Assembly (NCBI RefSeq): GCF_004355225.1
Contig: NZ_CP037933.1
Span: 1-64,000, forward strand
Direction of reading: 5' to 3'
DNA from: Flavobacterium nackdongense
GTDB lineage: Bacteria; Bacteroidota; Bacteroidia; Flavobacteriales; Flavobacteriaceae
DNA length: 64,000 bases
The notes under the pieces are model-generated. The model saw only the letters and a program-made list of their open reading frames with translations, was not told the origin of the DNA and did not search any database. Position 1 is the stretch's first letter. Every line of letters starts with the position of its first letter. A program made the position numbers and the translations under genes. Shown one piece after another: positions 7,646 to 16,079 of this stretch.

Positions 7646-8476
7646 TTATTTTTTTAATGTGAAAGGTAAGTCTCTGCTTCTTTTTGAAATTAAATTCATT
7701 AAATATAAATGTTCATTAAAGTCAATTTCTTTTTTTGAGTTTTCATAAAAATTACTTGCTCCTACGAAAGACCTAGTTTTCATTATTAAGACATCTCCAT
7801 TTATATTCTTTTCTTTTTTAATCTCTGATTTTAAAGAGTCAATAAAGAATTTATTAGTATTTTTAATAATATCTGCATTCCAAGTATAAATTTGCTCAAG
7901 GATTTCATTGATGTAAAATGAAGTTATTTTAGCATATGATATGCATTCTTCTTTTGTTGGAATATATCCTTGATGAATGATATTATTTCTAAAATTTATT
8001 GGATTATCTACGCTCAATTTTAACATATGTTTTTTTAGAAATTTTTCATCTAAAACAGGAGGTGCAAAATTTAGTAGTTTTAAGAATAACATAAAAAAAG
8101 CTCCATATTGTCTTTCAGAATATTTTGCAATAACTTTCTGATTTGAAACAGCTATATTGAATTCTTCTAACGATTTTGGTGCTAAAAATAGCATTATACA
8201 ATATTCGTGAAAACGCTCTACTGCAGAAGCGAAGTTAGTGACTGCTTCTCTAAAAAACTCATCATTATAAGCTTCTATTCCAAGTTCATAAAGAATTTCA
8301 AATTTATTATTTCCTTGAATCGCAAAATTAAGATGCCCTTCAGGACAAGTAAACTGATAAAATCGGGTGTTATCTATATTTACTCTGTGTTTGTATTGGT
8401 CATTAAAAAATTGAGTATTACCTTCCTTATCTACTTTTTTATGGCATTGCCAACAAATTATTGATTGAATATTCAT
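7646..8476 (-). CDS. Zinc-ribbon plus HEPN-like protein, 276 aa; candidate RNase
   Basis: Residues 8-48 hold a probable zinc ribbon (CWQC at 8-11 and CPEGH at 44-48). The rest is all-helical and contains RNNIIH at residues 163-168, in the context NFRNNIIHQGYIPTKEE. This fits the R-N-x3-H (RX4-6H) active-site motif of HEPN ribonucleases and matches the usual HEPN setting, in which the motif lies at the start of the last long helix, followed by a loop and EA/EC-type helix. HEPN proteins act as RNases in toxin-antitoxin and abortive-infection systems, usually as dimers. An RNase role here is therefore an inference. No antitoxin MNT gene is adjacent. Confidence 0.6.
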   Translation of the reverse strand: MNIQSIICWQCHKKVDKEGNTQFFNDQYKHRVNIDNTRFYQFTCPEGHLNFAIQGNNKFEILYELGIEAYNDEFFREAVTNFASAVERFHEYCIMLFLAPKSLEEFNIAVSNQKVIAKYSERQYGAFFMLFLKLLNFAPPVLDEKFLKKHMLKLSVDNPINFRNNIIHQGYIPTKEECISYAKITSFYINEILEQIYTWNADIIKNTNKFFIDSLKSEIKKEKNINGDVLIMKTRSFVGASNFYENSKKEIDFNEHLYLMNLISKRSRDLPFTLKK

Positions 8477-8600
8477 AATGCATTTATTTAATGGATTTAG
8501 GCTTTTTTTTCATCTTGCTCTAAAATTGCAGCCAACATCAGTTTGCTTAAAAACCAAAAAAAAGTCTCTGAGAATTTCGTATTTGATATTTTTCTATGGA

Positions 8601-9230
8601 TTAGCTTTGGTTTAAATTTTTGACTTCCATAAGTAGAGTATTATCGTCGTGAAATTGTAATTTTTTCGAGGTAGGGTTTATTTTTACATAAATAGTGTAA
8701 TAAGGTTTTGGAGACAAATCTTTTATAAAAGTGGATAGTTGGTCATTTGGATAGTTTTGATAATGCTCGAGAATAAAGGTAGAAAATTCATCAAAGGCAT
8801 TTTCCCAATCACTTAAATCTAAATTGTTATCAAATAGAAGTTTAATTTTTCGATTTGTTTTGGTTTCTATCAATATTGATACAGCATGTGATTGATTATA
8901 TTTTCCTGATAACTTTTGTGTCGATTTGTTTGCTGAAATTAATTGAACTTGAGTAGCTTTTCCCTTTGCCAGCATTTTTTTGCAAGCGTTTTTAAGTAGT
9001 TCATAGTGATCTTTACCGGCTTCTTGAAGAAAAGATTCAAAATAGGGTTTAAGAATATAAGTAGCAAAGAAAGTTGGCACAATCCATTCCATTGCTGCAT
9101 AAGTTTCATTTTCTTGTTTTGCAACTTGAATTTTTAAATCTTTTACTTCAATTTCAGAAATATCATCGTCAATTATTTCCTGAGGAAAACCTCCTGGATA
9201 AGTAAATACTAAATGTAAAATATCATTCAT
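8601..9230 (-). CDS. Hypothetical protein, 209 aa
   Basis: No family recognised. A short N-terminal strand region is followed by a mildly hydrophobic segment at about residues 45-65 (AAMEWIVPTFFATYILKPYF), which may be an amphipathic or partial membrane helix, then a basic helical stretch with KNACKKMLAKGKATQ, and an acidic C-terminal half with a regular alpha/beta pattern (FDNNLDLSDWENAFDEFSTF). No signal peptide. It is 124 bp upstream of the HEPN-type gene on the same strand and about 50 bp downstream of copy B of the intergenic module. Membership of one transcript with the HEPN and DUF4238 genes is possible but unproven. Confidence 0.6.
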   Translation of the reverse strand: MNDILHLVFTYPGGFPQEIIDDDISEIEVKDLKIQVAKQENETYAAMEWIVPTFFATYILKPYFESFLQEAGKDHYELLKNACKKMLAKGKATQVQLISANKSTQKLSGKYNQSHAVSILIETKTNRKIKLLFDNNLDLSDWENAFDEFSTFILEHYQNYPNDQLSTFIKDLSPKPYYTIYVKINPTSKKLQFHDDNTLLMEVKNLNQS

Positions 9231-9280
9231 ATATAAAATTTTAGTTAACTTAATTTTTTTGTTGCAAAATAGTGGGTATA

Positions 9281-9413
9281 TATCCTAATTAGGGTAGATT
9301 CTCGTTACTGAAATTGTATTTAGTTCTGAGGCTTTAGATGTTACCAAATATATTGAAATTTTAGTACAGTTTTATATATGGATGGAGATAATTTCTTTGA
9401 TTTTTGTGGATAA
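9281..9413 (+). repeat. Palindrome-headed intergenic module, copy B, with a decayed ORF
   Basis: TATCCTAATTAGGGTA (near-perfect palindrome) is followed by GATT, AAATATAT-TGAA, and at 9378 an ATG opening MDGDNFFDFCG before a stop at 9413. The last 40 bp match copy A closely (TTTCTTTGATTTTTGTGG is identical). It accounts for much of the 9231-9613 gap, in which I see no intact gene. Confidence 0.55.
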
Positions 9414-9503
9414 GGAGGGGATAGTTTTTCTTGCTTCATTTTCCACTGGCGGTCGAGGGAGTGGGTGGCGAATTTTGTTTTGTTTGGAAGTGTGAAGGAA
9501 AAC

Positions 9504-9532
9504 ACCCGAAAGGATTCGGGCGGAAGTGGTGA
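9504..9532. repeat. REP-like hairpin and 25-bp direct repeat, copy 1
   Basis: CCCGAA-AGGA-TTCGGG forms a small hairpin, and 9508-9532 is identical over 25 bp to 12001-12025. Both copies lie between genes and not inside any of them, as expected of a short interspersed repeat. Confidence 0.5.
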
Positions 9533-9613
9533 ATTTACCGTAAAATGAGCAATTGCGAGGAAAACGGCTGTTTGTGTGCTGTTTTTTTGTAATTTTATGA
9601 AAAAATATCATCT

Positions 9614-9973
9614 ATGGCAGTACAAAGAGAATCAAAACTAATATTCAAGGCTATTGTTGGGGATTATAGACTAACCGATGAGGCAGAAATTTTTTTAAAT
9701 TATATACTTGAACGAGCATTTGTAACTGTGAACAAATCTCGCAGTCAATTTAGAACGTTAAGTGGTGAACGTTGGACAACTTCAGTAAAAAGAATACCTG
9801 TTGGTGTTAATAGTGTAAGTCGACATAAGGTAGCAGCTTTTGAAAAAACCTCAAATGAATTTTTAGATGGATTGAAAAAATTTGCTACCACTATACACGG
9901 AACTAATACAATTGACTCGGTTATTATAAGAGATTTTTTAAAATTCATTTGCCCAAGATGGCCGTTTTGTTAA
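9614..9973 (+). CDS. Hypothetical protein, 119 aa
   Basis: Small basic protein of unknown family. It has a helical N-terminal half (DEAEIFLNYILERAFVTVNKSR), a central RTLSGERWTTSVKRIPVG segment, and a helical C-terminus ending FICPRWPFC. No signal peptide or membrane segment. It ends 10 bp before the ATG of a three-span membrane protein, so the two are probably translated from one mRNA. Small soluble plus small membrane protein pairs in accessory regions are often toxin/immunity or abortive-infection pairs, but I have no motif evidence for that here. Confidence 0.55.
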   Translation: MAVQRESKLIFKAIVGDYRLTDEAEIFLNYILERAFVTVNKSRSQFRTLSGERWTTSVKRIPVGVNSVSRHKVAAFEKTSNEFLDGLKKFATTIHGTNTIDSVIIRDFLKFICPRWPFC

Positions 9974-9983
9974 ATAATATGTT

Positions 9984-10460
9984 ATGGCAGATTATAAAGA
10001 AAAATCATTCGATTTTGCTTACGAAATAGTAAAGCAAATAATATCAATTTCTACAATATTATTAGGTGTTTCAGTAACCTTTTTCGAGAAGTTTAATTAT
10101 TTAAATAATAATTGGGCGCTTATTACAAGTTGGATACTTTTTTTAGTTTGTATACTAATAGGTTTATTTGTAATGATGGGAATTACTGGGAGTTTATCTA
10201 AAAATTCTAATCCAAGTATTTATGATGCAAATAATACTGGATTTACTATCATTTTAGTAATACTTTTTATAGCAGCATTTGGTTTTTTAGTCTTCCATAC
10301 TACAAAGATTATGAACTATAAACCAGTAGAAGAGAAAAAAGAAAAGGTTATATATGTAATTGTAGATAAAAAAAACGAAAGTTGTTGTAAAAAGGAAGTT
10401 GTTAATGGTCCTGAAAAAGATACGCTAAAGTTGTCGGTTAGTACGGACGTTAAAAAATAG
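9984..10460 (+). CDS. Small membrane protein with three predicted spans, 158 aa
   Basis: Hydrophobic stretches at about residues 15-36 (IVKQIISISTILLGVSVTFF), 43-68 (WALITSWILFLVCILIGLF) and 84-106 (GFTIILVILFIAAFGFLVF) predict three transmembrane helices, followed by a charged C-terminal tail with a lysine/glutamate run (VEEKKEKVIYVIVDKKNE) and a CC pair. The arrangement recalls small helical effectors of the SLATT type, though I cannot assign it to that family. It sits 10 bp downstream of the 119-aa gene. Confidence 0.6.
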   Translation: MADYKEKSFDFAYEIVKQIISISTILLGVSVTFFEKFNYLNNNWALITSWILFLVCILIGLFVMMGITGSLSKNSNPSIYDANNTGFTIILVILFIAAFGFLVFHTTKIMNYKPVEEKKEKVIYVIVDKKNESCCKKEVVNGPEKDTLKLSVSTDVKK

Positions 10461-10496
10461 CACACAACTCGCGCATACGAGCAACAAACTAGCGGC

Positions 10497-10617
10497 TATA
10501 CACCCAAAATGGGGTGGATTGTCATTATAAAGTAATGAGTAAGCAGTGTTCTCAAGTCGTTATTAAATATATCAAACTATTAGGATAATTTGGAAAATGA
10601 ATGGTGATTATGTTTAG
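10497..10617 (+). repeat. Palindrome-headed intergenic module, copy C
   Basis: CACCCAAAATGGGGTGGATT, then AAATATATCAAACTATTAG, then an ATG at 10597 opening MNGDYV before a stop at 10617. The order and spacing match copies A and B. Unlike those, it lies between two converging genes (10460 plus strand, 10685 minus strand), which argues against a simple promoter role. Confidence 0.5.
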
Positions 10618-10684
10618 TTTTACGGTGGAATGGGAAGGTATTGTAAATCCGCTATCTGAAAGTAGGCTTTTTTGCAGATTTAGT

Positions 10685-11776
10685 TTATACTTCTTCAATT
10701 TTGAATCCCTGCTTTTTAGCCAAATTTACAATATTATCAATATTGAATTTTCCCCATTCAGTCGAGACAACAAATTTCACATCATCACTACTTGTAAAAA
10801 TGTTTTTATCATCAGTAAAGTGTCTTTTATTTGATTTATTAGCATATTTCGTTTCGACTAATTTAAGTTCATTAATCACACCTGTTGAACCTTGATATTC
10901 ATCAAGAAAAATATTTTTAAGATTACTGAAGCTTGAAGGGTTTTCTTTTAAATAAGTTCGAACAAATTCCAATACAAATTTATTTTTTCCAAGTTTTATT
11001 CCTGATTCATTTATAATGTATTTTGTTTTATCCCTAGCACTTATAGTGTCAGAGTGCTGCACGTATTTAGTTGATGGAGTCTTTAAAATTTCTGATTCGA
11101 TTGTGTTTTTTGTAATTATTTTTAAAGCTAAACTTTGCAATACATTATCGATTATTTCGCCATCATATTCTTTTTGTAAATCCAGCTTTATTAACTCAAT
11201 TATTTTTAATTCGTAATCTGGTGAAATGATTTTGTTCAGCAATACTTTCTGTTCATTCTTTCTATTAATACTTTTAAGAATGTTTTTTGTAAAGTTATTT
11301 AATGCGTCATAATTAAAAAATTCCTTATTAAAGAGTTCCACAAACTTGATGCCTTTCTGACTATCTTTTTCAAAGTCAATAGTTTCAAGCAAAATAGGAT
11401 CATCATATTCGGTTAAATCTCCATCATAAAATATTTGGATTACTTGACCGATTAAAACACCATATTGAAGTTTTAATTGGCGCATATATGAAAATAACTG
11501 TTGTTGAAATTTAGTATTTAAAGGAATGCTAGGTTGTTTAATTTCAATTACAAATAAGTTTCTTTTCTCAACTGAATTAACAATAATGTCTGGTATGATT
11601 CTATTTGACGCACCAATAGCAAATGAAGGACGGATTTGCAGATCTCCCGAATATTCTTTCCAGTCCAAAACTCTTAGAGCTTGAATTACATTTTGTTCAA
11701 AGTCATATTCGCTAATTTCTGCTCTTATATTTTCGGAAAGCAAAAAGCATATTTCATTCCATTTTTCCTGATTCAT
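10685..11776 (-). CDS. PD-(D/E)xK nuclease-like protein, HsdR N-terminal type, 363 aa
   Basis: The N-terminal 150 residues resemble the nuclease domain of type I restriction R subunits: an FEQNVIQALRVLDW start, then IPDIIV with Asp63 and VIEIKQP with Glu78 and Lys80, giving the P-D-x(14)-E-x-K signature, and a conserved glutamine-rich helix (FQQQLFSYMRQL). There is no helicase part. The C-terminal domain has KFVLEFVRTYLKENP and LDEYQGSTGVINEL, a pattern seen at the end of stand-alone restriction-type proteins. Likely a DNA nuclease of unknown specificity; no partner methylase is adjacent. It stands alone, flanked by module copies C and D. Confidence 0.7.
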   Translation of the reverse strand: MNQEKWNEICFLLSENIRAEISEYDFEQNVIQALRVLDWKEYSGDLQIRPSFAIGASNRIIPDIIVNSVEKRNLFVIEIKQPSIPLNTKFQQQLFSYMRQLKLQYGVLIGQVIQIFYDGDLTEYDDPILLETIDFEKDSQKGIKFVELFNKEFFNYDALNNFTKNILKSINRKNEQKVLLNKIISPDYELKIIELIKLDLQKEYDGEIIDNVLQSLALKIITKNTIESEILKTPSTKYVQHSDTISARDKTKYIINESGIKLGKNKFVLEFVRTYLKENPSSFSNLKNIFLDEYQGSTGVINELKLVETKYANKSNKRHFTDDKNIFTSSDDVKFVVSTEWGKFNIDNIVNLAKKQGFKIEEV

Positions 11777-11836
11777 TTTTCCAGTTTTTTTAAGCTTACT
11801 GCAACTTGTATATATTTGCTATGGAGTAGCGACTAT

Positions 11837-11900
11837 ATTCCCAAAATAGGGTAGATTACTACTATTAAGAATTGTGTAATTACTTATCAAATATATAAAA
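11837..11900 (+). repeat. Palindrome-headed intergenic module, copy D
   Basis: TTCCCAAAATAGGGTAGATT followed by CAAATATATAAAACTATTAG matches the first part of copies A to C. The ORF-start part is not recognisable. Further right, ATTGTAAACCAGCCTATCTGG near 11959 resembles the sequence after copy C near 10640, so the repeated segment may extend to about 11980. Confidence 0.5.
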
Positions 11901-12000
11901 CTATTAGTAGAGTCATTCAAATTTTGAAAACAAATTTGGGGCTCTCATTGGAATTAGCACGGATTGTAAACCAGCCTATCTGGATCAACTTGTTTCACTG

Positions 12001-12025
12001 GAAAGGATTCGGGCGGAAGTGGTGA
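12001..12025. repeat. 25-bp direct repeat, copy 2
   Basis: Identical over 25 bp to 9508-9532. It lies just past the 3' end of the DUF559-type gene, between the two restriction-type loci. Confidence 0.5.
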
Positions 12026-12046
12026 CCACTTTGGTATAAAACTCCT

Positions 12047-12493
12047 TTACAGCTTCTTTTTTCTATTTTTACTTTCAACTAAAAATTCTGTAATGTAATC
12101 AGCGGTTTCTTCAATGCTCCATTCTACTAGACTGTTTGGAATTCTTAATGTTAAATATCCTTTTTGAAAGCTAAAAAATGTACGTTTTAAATCACTAAGG
12201 GCTTGCTTGTGGCTGTAATTATGATGTTTTCCATCTACTTCGATATTCACTTTAGCATCTGTAACGGCAATATCAATTGTTTTATAACCATCCCATTTTT
12301 CTAGTTCTGCTGGCACACCTCTCATTCTCAATGCAAAATACAAGTCAATTGCTTGAGGTGTTGTTGAACTGTTATAAAAAATAGTATTTAACCATTTTTG
12401 ATGATTCATGCATAAAGGATGACCTATATTGGTTATTGAATAATCAAAAACATTTTGGTTGATATAACAACCACATTCTATACAAAAACTCAT
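12047..12493 (-). CDS. DUF559/Vsr-like endonuclease with N-terminal zinc finger, 148 aa
   Basis: Residues 1-35 carry CIECG (Cys4, Cys7) and CMNH (Cys28, His31), a probable zinc-binding site. The rest matches the Vsr/DUF559 nuclease fold: TIDIAV with Asp74, NIEVDGKHHN with Glu85 and Asp87, an ALSDLKRTFF helix, and YLTLRIPN. In this fold the Asp/Glu residues bind Mg2+ for DNA cleavage. The start codon overlaps the last base of the DUF262 gene (12493), so the two are translationally coupled and probably form a functional pair. Confidence 0.75.
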   Translation of the reverse strand: MSFCIECGCYINQNVFDYSITNIGHPLCMNHQKWLNTIFYNSSTTPQAIDLYFALRMRGVPAELEKWDGYKTIDIAVTDAKVNIEVDGKHHNYSHKQALSDLKRTFFSFQKGYLTLRIPNSLVEWSIEETADYITEFLVESKNRKKKL

Positions 12494-15003
12494 TATCTTA
12501 TATTTTTTATAAAGGGCTGAAATGCTTTTTCAAAAATTGGAAGATTAGAGACCATAAATTCATTCATAGTTTCCCAATCGGATTCATTATATAAATTAAC
12601 ATCTTGTTTCTCAAATTTTATTCTACACATTTTGTTTTCAGGAAGTTCTTCCCAAACTAATTTTTTTCCAAAGGTTTGTTCAATTATTTCTTTGTTTTTA
12701 TGAAGTCTTTTGAAGTACATTTTGTTTGTCTCCTTACTAGAAGTTAGAATTGTCATTTCTATTCTAGCGTAAGATTTAGAAATTACAAAAGTAAATGATA
12801 GTCCTGCAATTCCAGCTCCTGAAGATATCCAGCTTTCTTTAGATGCGTTTACATTTGAAAATAGGCTAGTGTTTTCTATTAATGGCAATAATTGCTGCCA
12901 ATATTTTTTTCTAATATTAAAACGATTTGGTTCTGATTGGTTTTCTGTTCCAGATGAATATTTAATTGATAATTCCTCTTCCATTTCAAACAAAGTCAGC
13001 AATCTTTTTAAACTGGCAAACTTAGTATTGCTGTCTATATTGGATTCAACATACCAACCATTAATTATTTCTTGAGGGGCTCTAAAATCAGTAGTATTTC
13101 TTGTTATTTTAAAAATATCCTGACTGTTTAGCAACAGTTGAGAATTCTTTTCATAGAGATTTCTAATCACATAAAAATACATTCGGGCAACTGTGTCTTC
13201 CTCAATTGTTGTATTTTCAAAAATAAAATATTCTAGTTTTTTATTCTTTGGACTTTCGGCATCAAATATGTTTTGTTCATCTGAAGAATCTTCACTTTCA
13301 AAAATAACAACGTCAGGATATTCCCAAATTTTTAAAAACCTGTCGTAAATTATGTTTAGCCGTTCTTCATATTTAGCAACGTTCCAACTGTTCAATGATT
13401 TCAAATAAGTGTTCAGCCATAATCTACTGTAGTTATAGCCTTGCTCGTTACCGTCAATATTCATTTCCTTTTTGGACAAGAAAGATTTGTTACTTAGCGC
13501 CCCATTGTTGCCAGAAAGCGTAAGGTTTCCTATCGTGTTTAGATGTTTTTCTTTGAATAAAAAATAGTCTTCCGGTGATAATTCAGTGCTCCAATCAGTA
13601 TTAGGGTTTCTTGGAAAAATATGTTCTATTGTAATATGCTCGTTGTTGGTATTTACGTATTCACGGTTGTTGTAGTTTTCGAGCATTTCAAACAGGTAGT
13701 TTCTGTTTTTAGGTTGGGTATTATACAAATCTTTATCCCTTAGTGCGGTTTTTAAATCTTCGTTGGTTGGGAATTTGGCACTACCTTTCTTTTTGAGCAA
13801 GACCTTAGCGAGAGAATCGTAATATTCCTCAGTATCCACCTCAGCATATAGACTCATAAATATTTTATTTAACGCATTGGTTGGCAAGCCTACAATAAAC
13901 CTTCTCCAGGCATAGCTTTGAATCAGTTTCAATATTTTTAATAAATCCTCTTTGCTTAGTAAACCATTTTCAGCATCTTCAAATACTTGCAATAAAAATG
14001 GGTAGGCTACATTTATTTCTAAGCGATTGATATATTCTAATTCTTTCCTGATGTTTGCATCTGAAACTGTAGTTGGGTTTACTAATTTTTTATAATGAAC
14101 TGATAATGATTTTATGTTTTCTAATTCCTGATGGTAGGCCTCCTCTTTTTTGTTAGAATAAAGGCTTTTAAACTCCGCGTACACCTTATTTTTATTCGGT
14201 ATTTTCTTGTTGCGAAGTGTCAGGTAATCTCTTATAAAATCTGAAACTAACGAGCTTTGTTTTACTATGTCTTTTGCATTTTCTTCAATTGGATTCCAGA
14301 TGGTTTCAAAAATCCTGTTTTGGTCTTTTGGAGGTAAGTCCATTAAAATAAAATTCCTAATCAAATCGGATTGTGATAAATCTAATCCTGTTGAATTTAA
14401 ACTTTCAAAAATACGTTGCGGATCATCCTTGTCTCTTTCTAAGGAGATTTCTACAAATATTAACCGATTTAAACCTCTAAGAATCAAATCAAAATTTTCT
14501 TCGTTGATACAGCTTCTAAAATAGTTGTAGTTCTCTATCACATTCGAGAATGTAGCAAATTCATTTTGTGTTCCAAGCATTATCGCTTTGAATGCCAATG
14601 AATTTGTGTCTGTTTGTTTTAGCTTTAATTTGCTGGATTCGTTTTGAACATATTGATTGGTTAGAAACATATTGTACAATTTCTCCGCATCTTGTGCTTT
14701 ACTGTTTTCTTTTGCAAAACGGTATAACGCTACATACAAAATATTGATGGTGGTCAAACGTTGCTGCCCATCTATGATAACTAATTCTTTTACTTCGCTG
14801 GTGCTATAAGTGCCTTCGTGAACAAATACTATACTACCAATAAAATGTGTTCCTCTGTTCTCTGTTTCAACTGAAATAATATCGTTTAGTAATTCTTTGC
14901 ATTCTGCATTTTTCCAATCGTAATTTCGTTGGTATACCGGGATTACAAATTGAACATTAACTGCTTGTAAGAAGGTAATTATGGGTAATTCGTTTGCTTT
15001 CAT
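12493..15003 (-). CDS. DUF262-DUF1524-DUF4268 protein (GmrSD-like), 836 aa
   Basis: Three parts can be read. (1) The N-terminal DUF262 domain has IPVYQRNYDWK at about 21-31 and the diagnostic IDGQQRLTT around 77-85; in GmrS this domain belongs to the ParB/Srx-type nucleotide-hydrolysing fold. (2) A DUF1524 HNH-like domain has IEHIFPRN near 455-462 and TIGNLTLSGNNG. (3) The C-terminal 130 residues resemble DUF4268: SWISSGAGIAG, RIEMTILTS, FGKKLVWEELPENKMCRI. GmrSD proteins restrict modified (for example glucosylated) phage DNA; the substrate here is unknown. It is coupled to a DUF559-type nuclease gene by a 1-bp overlap. Confidence 0.85.
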   Translation of the reverse strand: MKANELPIITFLQAVNVQFVIPVYQRNYDWKNAECKELLNDIISVETENRGTHFIGSIVFVHEGTYSTSEVKELVIIDGQQRLTTINILYVALYRFAKENSKAQDAEKLYNMFLTNQYVQNESSKLKLKQTDTNSLAFKAIMLGTQNEFATFSNVIENYNYFRSCINEENFDLILRGLNRLIFVEISLERDKDDPQRIFESLNSTGLDLSQSDLIRNFILMDLPPKDQNRIFETIWNPIEENAKDIVKQSSLVSDFIRDYLTLRNKKIPNKNKVYAEFKSLYSNKKEEAYHQELENIKSLSVHYKKLVNPTTVSDANIRKELEYINRLEINVAYPFLLQVFEDAENGLLSKEDLLKILKLIQSYAWRRFIVGLPTNALNKIFMSLYAEVDTEEYYDSLAKVLLKKKGSAKFPTNEDLKTALRDKDLYNTQPKNRNYLFEMLENYNNREYVNTNNEHITIEHIFPRNPNTDWSTELSPEDYFLFKEKHLNTIGNLTLSGNNGALSNKSFLSKKEMNIDGNEQGYNYSRLWLNTYLKSLNSWNVAKYEERLNIIYDRFLKIWEYPDVVIFESEDSSDEQNIFDAESPKNKKLEYFIFENTTIEEDTVARMYFYVIRNLYEKNSQLLLNSQDIFKITRNTTDFRAPQEIINGWYVESNIDSNTKFASLKRLLTLFEMEEELSIKYSSGTENQSEPNRFNIRKKYWQQLLPLIENTSLFSNVNASKESWISSGAGIAGLSFTFVISKSYARIEMTILTSSKETNKMYFKRLHKNKEIIEQTFGKKLVWEELPENKMCRIKFEKQDVNLYNESDWETMNEFMVSNLPIFEKAFQPFIKNIR

Positions 15004-15153
15004 TGATTTGTTTGTAAAAGGGATATTTTATGTAGTACTTTTCATTTTCTAAAAAAAGAATGGTTTATTTAAATGGCGACTATTAAGATCTCTTTCTGCC
15101 AAAATAAAAACTGCGATGTTTTACAACTCATTAAAGTATTGCATAACAACTTA

Positions 15154-15996
15154 TTAAAGAAACAACTTTTCTAATTTATCGGCTGTTTTAATCACTAATT
15201 CATAATTGAACTCAGCTAAATCTTTTTCGTTTTTGATGTAACCTGCTAAGTACTCTTGTGAATTTGATAGTAAACCAACTCTACAGCATATTAAAAAACT
15301 AACGGTTTCAGCTTCTAATTCCTCGGTTGCTCTGGGAATTTTGCGAGATAGAAGTTTCATAGGTTTTTTTTGACTGATATGATTTAAGCTTTGATGTCCA
15401 GTGTGTCCTAAAAATAAGTGGGCTAGTTCGTGAATTAAGACTGAAAAACTTTCTTCTATTGTAGCGTTTTCTTTTAAAACAATTTCTAAACGGCCACTAA
15501 TTATTGTTGTGATATGACCTCCTTTGAAAAAAGAAAAAGGTTTAAATTTTATTTTTATACCCCAATTGGCAACTTCCTTTAGTAAACCATCATATAATTT
15601 TTGATTTATAAAACCTTTTATATCCGTTGTACCCAAACCATCTTTTAAAAATTCATCTACTGATTTTTTCCCAGATGTTTGATAGATATCATACGCACAC
15701 ATCATCGGACCGTTTGGACAAAGAATTAACAGCGGTTTAGCATCTTCATTTATAGTTCTATTTCTGTTTTTCCAAAACGTTGTACCGCCAAAAAAAGTAA
15801 CATCGGGATTTTGGATGTAAACCAACATTGTATTGTACCGTGAATAATGATGAAAACTTGCTATAAAGTTGAAAAATTTTGCATAATTTTTCGATGATTT
15901 ATAGTTTAAACTTCTTTTGAACAATTCGTCAATGGTATATTTATCATTGATTTCTTTTTGCTCTGGGTCTAATTCATCAAAAAGGCTAGGTTCCAT
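15154..15996 (-). CDS. ImmA/IrrE-type zinc metallopeptidase, 280 aa
   Basis: HELAH at residues 189-193 is the zinc-protease motif; a downstream TEELEAETVSFLICC segment supplies the likely third ligand. This is the COG2856/DUF955 pattern. ImmA cleaves phage-type repressors; IrrE acts on a stress repressor. The N-terminal 160 residues (FFNFIASFHHYSRYNTML, LILCPNGPMMCAYDIYQT) resemble the N-terminal region of ArdC-like antirestriction proteins, which also carry a metalloprotease domain. It lies 84 bp downstream of hsdR on the same strand and is probably a companion of the type I system, either regulating or protecting it. The substrate is unknown. Confidence 0.75.
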   Translation of the reverse strand: MEPSLFDELDPEQKEINDKYTIDELFKRSLNYKSSKNYAKFFNFIASFHHYSRYNTMLVYIQNPDVTFFGGTTFWKNRNRTINEDAKPLLILCPNGPMMCAYDIYQTSGKKSVDEFLKDGLGTTDIKGFINQKLYDGLLKEVANWGIKIKFKPFSFFKGGHITTIISGRLEIVLKENATIEESFSVLIHELAHLFLGHTGHQSLNHISQKKPMKLLSRKIPRATEELEAETVSFLICCRVGLLSNSQEYLAGYIKNEKDLAEFNYELVIKTADKLEKLFL

Positions 15997-16079
15997 ATCT
16001 TTTTTTTTGTTTTTAATTGCAAAACTTTCTTTTCTTTAGTATCCTAAAACACAGTTCTATTTATATATTTTGTTAATAT

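Noticed and set aside
9372..9611. 79-codon minus-strand ORF in the 9231-9613 gap
   Set aside because: It runs across the REP-like hairpin and the end of intergenic module B; the protein is low-complexity (PLPRPPVENEARK) with no domain, so I treat it as a by-product of the repeats.
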